Part shown: one piece after another, positions 60,893-64,000 of the stretch | Numbering within the stretch: position 1 is the stretch's first letter | Layout: the number at the start of each line of letters is the position of its first letter | Assembly (NCBI RefSeq): GCF_900188125.1 | Contig: NZ_FZOW01000012.1 | Coordinates: 62,001-126,000, forward strand | Direction of reading: 5' to 3' | DNA length: 64,000 nucleotides | DNA from: Rhodococcoides kyotonense | GTDB taxonomy: Bacteria > Actinomycetota > Actinomycetes > Mycobacteriales > Mycobacteriaceae | Translations under genes and position numbers: made by a program | Notes under the pieces: model-generated | The model's database searches: none | What the model saw: the letters and a program-made list of their open reading frames with translations, nothing else | What the model was told of the DNA's origin: nothing

Positions 60893-61842
60893 TGTCCGCA
60901 TTCCAGGTCTGCGCGCGGTGTGCCACACGGTGGCCGGTCGGGACAGCTCCGGCGGTGTGGTGCCCGCGGTGCCACGGGGTTCTGCTGTCGCCGGTGTCGG
61001 CGCACGCACCCGCGCAGGGGGTGCGGAACTTCAAATGGGTCGCGCGGTCGCCCAAGAGCAAGCGGGCCGCGTCGGCGTCGCCGAAACGTCGACCGAGCGC
61101 CACACCGCGCTACGACGAGATCCCACGCTGGGGATTGATCGATCGGCCGGCACCACGTCCGGACGAGGGCGCGTCGCGGCTCGATCGGTGGGGCAATGCC
61201 GCGTCGGGCCTGTTGGTGCTGACCGGAGCGCTTCTTCTGCTCGCCTGCGTCGCCGAACTGGTTCGCTACGGAATTCTTCTCTACAACCGAACCCGCCTGG
61301 TCAGCCAGACTGCTCTGGTCGCATCGGATGCGTTGGTGTTGTTCGCCGAGACAGCGTCGATCGTCATCGGCATTGCGGCGGCCGTCGCATCCGCGTGCTG
61401 GCTGGTGAAGCGTCGTCGAGACTTCTTCGCGCGTGCGAAGTCTCGTGACCCGCGCAGCACCCGGTCGATCTTCCTCGGGTCGCTGATCCCGGTCGTGTCG
61501 CTGGTCATGCCGGGCGTCTACCTCACCGAACTGGTCGACGTCCGAGGCCGCAGCGATCGTTCGGCACTGCTCCGTCTCGTTCGAATCTGGTGGGCTGCGT
61601 GGGTCGTCAACTGGCTTCTGGTGCTGGGTGCGACGCTGTGGCGTACCCGTGACTCGCTGCAAGCCCAGGCCGACAGCGTTCTGTTCTCCGCTGTCCTCGC
61701 ACTCGTCGCCGCCGCCGTCGCGTTCCTGACGCTACGGCTCATGCGCGACGTCGAAAGCCGCAGCTTCCGAGGGATGGACCGGCCGGCTCCGACGCGGTGG
61801 GTCGTCGACGCCTCCAGAACTCGCGACGAGGTGACGGCATGA
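60892..61842 (+). CDS. DUF4328 membrane protein with N-terminal zinc ribbon
   Basis: 316 residues. The N-terminus has two CxxC pairs (CARC and CPRC) that form a zinc ribbon. A Lys/Arg/Ser/Pro-rich linker (about 50-95) leads to a six-helix DUF4328 membrane domain. The GTG overlaps the rhodanese stop and the end overlaps the next gene by ATGA. Function unknown. Confidence 0.85.
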   Translation: MSAFQVCARCATRWPVGTAPAVWCPRCHGVLLSPVSAHAPAQGVRNFKWVARSPKSKRAASASPKRRPSATPRYDEIPRWGLIDRPAPRPDEGASRLDRWGNAASGLLVLTGALLLLACVAELVRYGILLYNRTRLVSQTALVASDALVLFAETASIVIGIAAAVASACWLVKRRRDFFARAKSRDPRSTRSIFLGSLIPVVSLVMPGVYLTELVDVRGRSDRSALLRLVRIWWAAWVVNWLLVLGATLWRTRDSLQAQADSVLFSAVLALVAAAVAFLTLRLMRDVESRSFRGMDRPAPTRWVVDASRTRDEVTA

Positions 61843-62615
61843 CGTCGGACCGACGGGGACCCTTCGTCGTCGCGCATCGCGGTGCGTCGGCCGAGAAGAA
61901 GGAACACACGCTCGCCGCGTACGACCTGGCCTTGCGCGAAGGCGCGGACGGGCTCGAATGCGACGTCCGACTGACCCGCGACGGACACATCGTGTGCGTC
62001 CACGACCGCCGCGTCGATCGCACGTCGACGGGCACGGGCATCGTCAGCGAACTGTCGTACGACACGCTCAAGACCTTCGACTACGGTGACGACAGCGAAC
62101 CCGCCGAACTGCTCACCCTCGCCGATCTGATCGAACTGGTGCTCAGCTGGACCAGCAAGCCGACGAAGCTGTTCATCGAAACCAAGCATCCCGTGCGTTT
62201 CGGCAGCCTCATCGAGAGCAAGGTCCTCGCCGAGCTGCACCGATTCGGCATCGCCCAGCCGGCGTCCGCGGATCATTCGCGTGCGGTCATCATGTCGTTC
62301 GCGCCGACGGCCGTGTGGCGGATCCGCCGATCGGCGCCGTTGCTCCCGACGGTTCTGCTGGGCGACGCGTCGTACTACCTCGGTGGAGGTGCCGCGACGA
62401 CGGTCGGCGCCACCGCGGTCGGTCCATCGATCAGGACGTTGCGGGAGCATCCGACGATCGTCGACCGGGCCGCCGCGTCGGGACGCGCGACGTATTGCTG
62501 GACCGTCGACGAGAAGGACGACGTCGAGCTCTGCCGTCAGCTGGGTGTGGGGTGGATAGCGACGAACCATCCAGGGCGTACACGGGCGTGGCTCGAGGCC
62601 CGTTCGGACGTGTAG
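61839..62615 (+). CDS. Glycerophosphodiester phosphodiesterase
   Basis: 258 residues of the GDPD TIM-barrel family. Catalytic and metal residues: VAHRGASAEKKEHTL (the HRGA motif), LECDVRLTRDG and VHDRRVDRT. It hydrolyses glycerophosphodiesters to glycerol-3-phosphate and an alcohol. The ATG overlaps the DUF4328 stop. No signal peptide, so cytoplasmic. Confidence 0.93.
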   Translation: MTSDRRGPFVVAHRGASAEKKEHTLAAYDLALREGADGLECDVRLTRDGHIVCVHDRRVDRTSTGTGIVSELSYDTLKTFDYGDDSEPAELLTLADLIELVLSWTSKPTKLFIETKHPVRFGSLIESKVLAELHRFGIAQPASADHSRAVIMSFAPTAVWRIRRSAPLLPTVLLGDASYYLGGGAATTVGATAVGPSIRTLREHPTIVDRAAASGRATYCWTVDEKDDVELCRQLGVGWIATNHPGRTRAWLEARSDV

Positions 62616-62624
62616 GTTTCGGGC

Positions 62625-63530
62625 GTGGGTAAGAGCAAAAGAAACAGTGGTCCGAAGCAGGACAGCAACCGGGCAGCGAAGCTCGCGCAGCGCGAGGCCG
62701 AGCGCCAGACCGCATCCGCGGCGCCGGTGCGTCCGTTCCAGGGCGTCGCAGCCGAGTGCGATCTCGTGGCGATGCGTGAGTTCGTGCCGTCGGCGACCGC
62801 GCCCGTCGAGGTCGACGGCCGTGCGGTGACGATCGCGACGGTTCTTCCTGGTGCGGTCGCAGCGTTGACGCGCGAGGAAGACGGCGTCGTGAAAGGCTTT
62901 GCCGCCCTTCAGGTTCAGGCGCATTCGCCGAACGTCGCCGCCGATCTGTCCAGCGCGTTGCGGTGGGCCGCCGATGCGGAGGCAGGTGAGTCGCTCGAGG
63001 CGTCGAACCCCGACGGAAACACCGCGGCGCTCGCCGAGGTGCTCGATCCTTCTGCTGAACTGAACATCACGGTGCACCAGGATTTCAACTGGTGGATCCC
63101 CGAAAGCGCTTCTCCTGCACCCGATGTCGCGGCCACCGTCGAGCGCGCGAACCAGGCGATCATGCCTTCGGCGCGCTTGGAAGGCGAGGGGCTCGTCGCA
63201 GCCTGGTGGGTCGACGCGGGTGACAAGGCGCATCTGCGCTGGGTGCGGCCGGAGAGCGAGGACGATCTGATGTTCGCTCTCGCACGGCTGCACGCCGCAG
63301 GCCATCTGACGCTGGGTGAGGGTTCGCGGTACGCGGGATCGTTCCGTACGCACGGGCTGTTGGTGCCGGTGTTCGATCTCGATCCCGAGCTGCACCCGAC
63401 CGAATGGGCAACGCCCACAATCGAATTCGGTGCGAAACTTGCCGAGGCTCTTGCGGTCGACGCGCCGCTGACCTCGGAGCAGCGACGCTCGCGCGATGGG
63501 CTGCGCGGCCGTCAGGTCACGTTGCGATAG
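62625..63530 (+). CDS. DUF5926 family protein
   Basis: 301 residues. A Lys/Arg-rich N-terminus (GKSKRNSGPKQDSNRAAKL) is followed by the actinobacterial DUF5926 pattern (RPFQGVAAECDLVAMREFVP, then DFNWWIPE and TEWATPTIEFG). It is often found next to GDPD genes in mycolic-acid actinobacteria. The GTG start lies 9 bases after the GDPD gene stop. Function unknown. Confidence 0.82.
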   Translation: MGKSKRNSGPKQDSNRAAKLAQREAERQTASAAPVRPFQGVAAECDLVAMREFVPSATAPVEVDGRAVTIATVLPGAVAALTREEDGVVKGFAALQVQAHSPNVAADLSSALRWAADAEAGESLEASNPDGNTAALAEVLDPSAELNITVHQDFNWWIPESASPAPDVAATVERANQAIMPSARLEGEGLVAAWWVDAGDKAHLRWVRPESEDDLMFALARLHAAGHLTLGEGSRYAGSFRTHGLLVPVFDLDPELHPTEWATPTIEFGAKLAEALAVDAPLTSEQRRSRDGLRGRQVTLR

Positions 63531-63540
63531 GCGCTTCGCG

Positions 63541-63586
63541 CATGTGCACGGAAATGCATAGCAGGCTATGTATTTCCGTGCACATG
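63541..63586. terminator. Palindrome family B, copy 5
   Basis: Arms 63541-63562 and 63565-63586, 22 bases each with 1 mismatch, ending CATGTGCAC. Between convergent DUF5926 and ferritin genes. Confidence 0.6.
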
Positions 63587-63600
63587 GCGCCGGAGGCGCA

Positions 63601-64000
63601 TTACAGCGAGCCGCCCGCAGCGTGGGGTGCGCCGGCATCGGCTGCAGCTGCACCGCTCATCTCGCGGGCAACGAACTCTTCGAGATCGAACAGGTTGTGG
63701 CCGGCGCGATCTGCGATGTTGAGCAGCGTCTTCATGCTCGCAACCTCTTCGACCTGCTCCTTGAGGAACCACTGCATGAACTGCTCGCCGAGGTAGTCGC
63801 CCTCTTCGCGTGCCGTGCTCGCGAGGTTGATGATCTGCTCGGTGACGGTCTCCTCCTGAGCGAGCGCCAGTGCGATCGGCTCACGAGCGTCGGTGAAGAC
63901 GGTCTTGGCAGCGTCGACGCCGGTGAGGTCGACGGTGATGTCGCGATCCAGGAAGTACTGGACGATCATCATCGCGTGGTTACGCTCTTCGACGGCCTGC
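63601..64000 (-). CDS. Ferritin, 5' end cut by window edge
   Basis: The minus strand is open from the right edge to a TAA at 63601-63603, about 132 codons, so the N-terminal quarter is missing. The visible part has the ferroxidase residues: EERNHAMM (Glu and His), AQEETVTEQI and FLKEQVEE. It is a bacterial non-heme ferritin (Ftn/BfrB type) that stores Fe3+ as a 24-mer. An ATG at 63972 exists but starting there would lose the metal-site residues EERNH, so it is internal. Confidence 0.9.
   Translation of the reverse strand, partial: QAVEERNHAMMIVQYFLDRDITVDLTGVDAAKTVFTDAREPIALALAQEETVTEQIINLASTAREEGDYLGEQFMQWFLKEQVEEVASMKTLLNIADRAGHNLFDLEEFVAREMSGAAAADAGAPHAAGGSL

Noticed and set aside
59465..61009. 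A 514-codon version of the F420-type oxidoreductase
   Set aside because: The added N-terminus is antisense to the rhodanese and DUF4328 genes and covers the DnaA-box region. The family N-terminus (MSIELRIFTEP) begins at 60400.

Overview
This is a high-GC actinobacterial chromosome segment, most like Rhodococcus. The evidence is the GC-rich codon use, frequent GTG starts, IdeR/DtxR-type iron boxes, Tat-secreted lipoprotein substrate-binding proteins, an IrtAB-like siderophore transporter, a GabD2-type dehydrogenase and several actinobacteria-specific DUF families (DUF5313, DUF5926, DUF6474). There are no rRNA or tRNA genes, no insertion sequences and no CRISPR array. Most of the window is ordinary chromosome, with two accessory patches at 1-4630 and 26941-28471.

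Layout. 1-4630 is a defence-type island on the minus strand: a truncated HTH gene, a type I methylase and specificity pair (hsdM, hsdS; hsdR is not in view) and a DUF2188 protein paired with a PIN toxin. hsdM and the toxin-antitoxin pair each carry the same palindromic operator core at a similar distance upstream. 4632-13859 holds a Rieske oxygenase and then an iron-acquisition locus: an IdeR-boxed AraC regulator, a heterodimeric ABC exporter-fold transporter, three tandem Tat-lipoprotein siderophore-binding proteins and a siderophore-interacting reductase. 13990-17105 holds a MarR-controlled DJ-1 protein, an SRPBCC protein and azlCD with an XRE-cupin regulator. 17124-26948 is a catabolic locus of unknown substrate (MFS permease, PucR-type regulator, alcohol dehydrogenase, and an operon of thiolase, acyl-CoA ligase, PPC-domain protein, SDR and FAD oxidase) joined by a repeated motif and CRP-like sites.

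26999-28449 is the most interesting element: a retron. A predicted msr-msd RNA, framed by long a1/a2 inverted repeats, lies directly upstream of a retron-type reverse transcriptase that carries a single +1 frameshift. The cassette sits between two copies of a palindrome family found five times in the window. A serine hydrolase gene next to it is also frameshifted.

29968-47270 contains small regulator-plus-target pairs (TetR/hydrolase, ArsR/PRISE reductase, MarR/DHA2 efflux), RraA, an iron-boxed binding protein, a TipA-like MerR regulator, a secreted lipase, GabD2 and an FbpABC-type ferric transporter. 47361-50685 is a CopD/CopC/YcnI copper locus and a DUF6474 gene. 50817-64000 holds a RecB-like nuclease, an SDR, an orphan sensor kinase pair, a GDT1-family exporter under a yybP-ykoY manganese riboswitch, sodA, an acyltransferase, an F420-type oxidoreductase, a DnaA-box cluster ahead of a rhodanese-DUF4328-GDPD-DUF5926 run, and a ferritin cut by the right edge.

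Iron, manganese and oxidative-stress genes recur through the window (siderophore uptake, FbpABC, ferritin, SodA, GDT1). The intergenic spaces contain several families of conserved palindromes that mostly sit at gene ends and probably act as bidirectional terminators.
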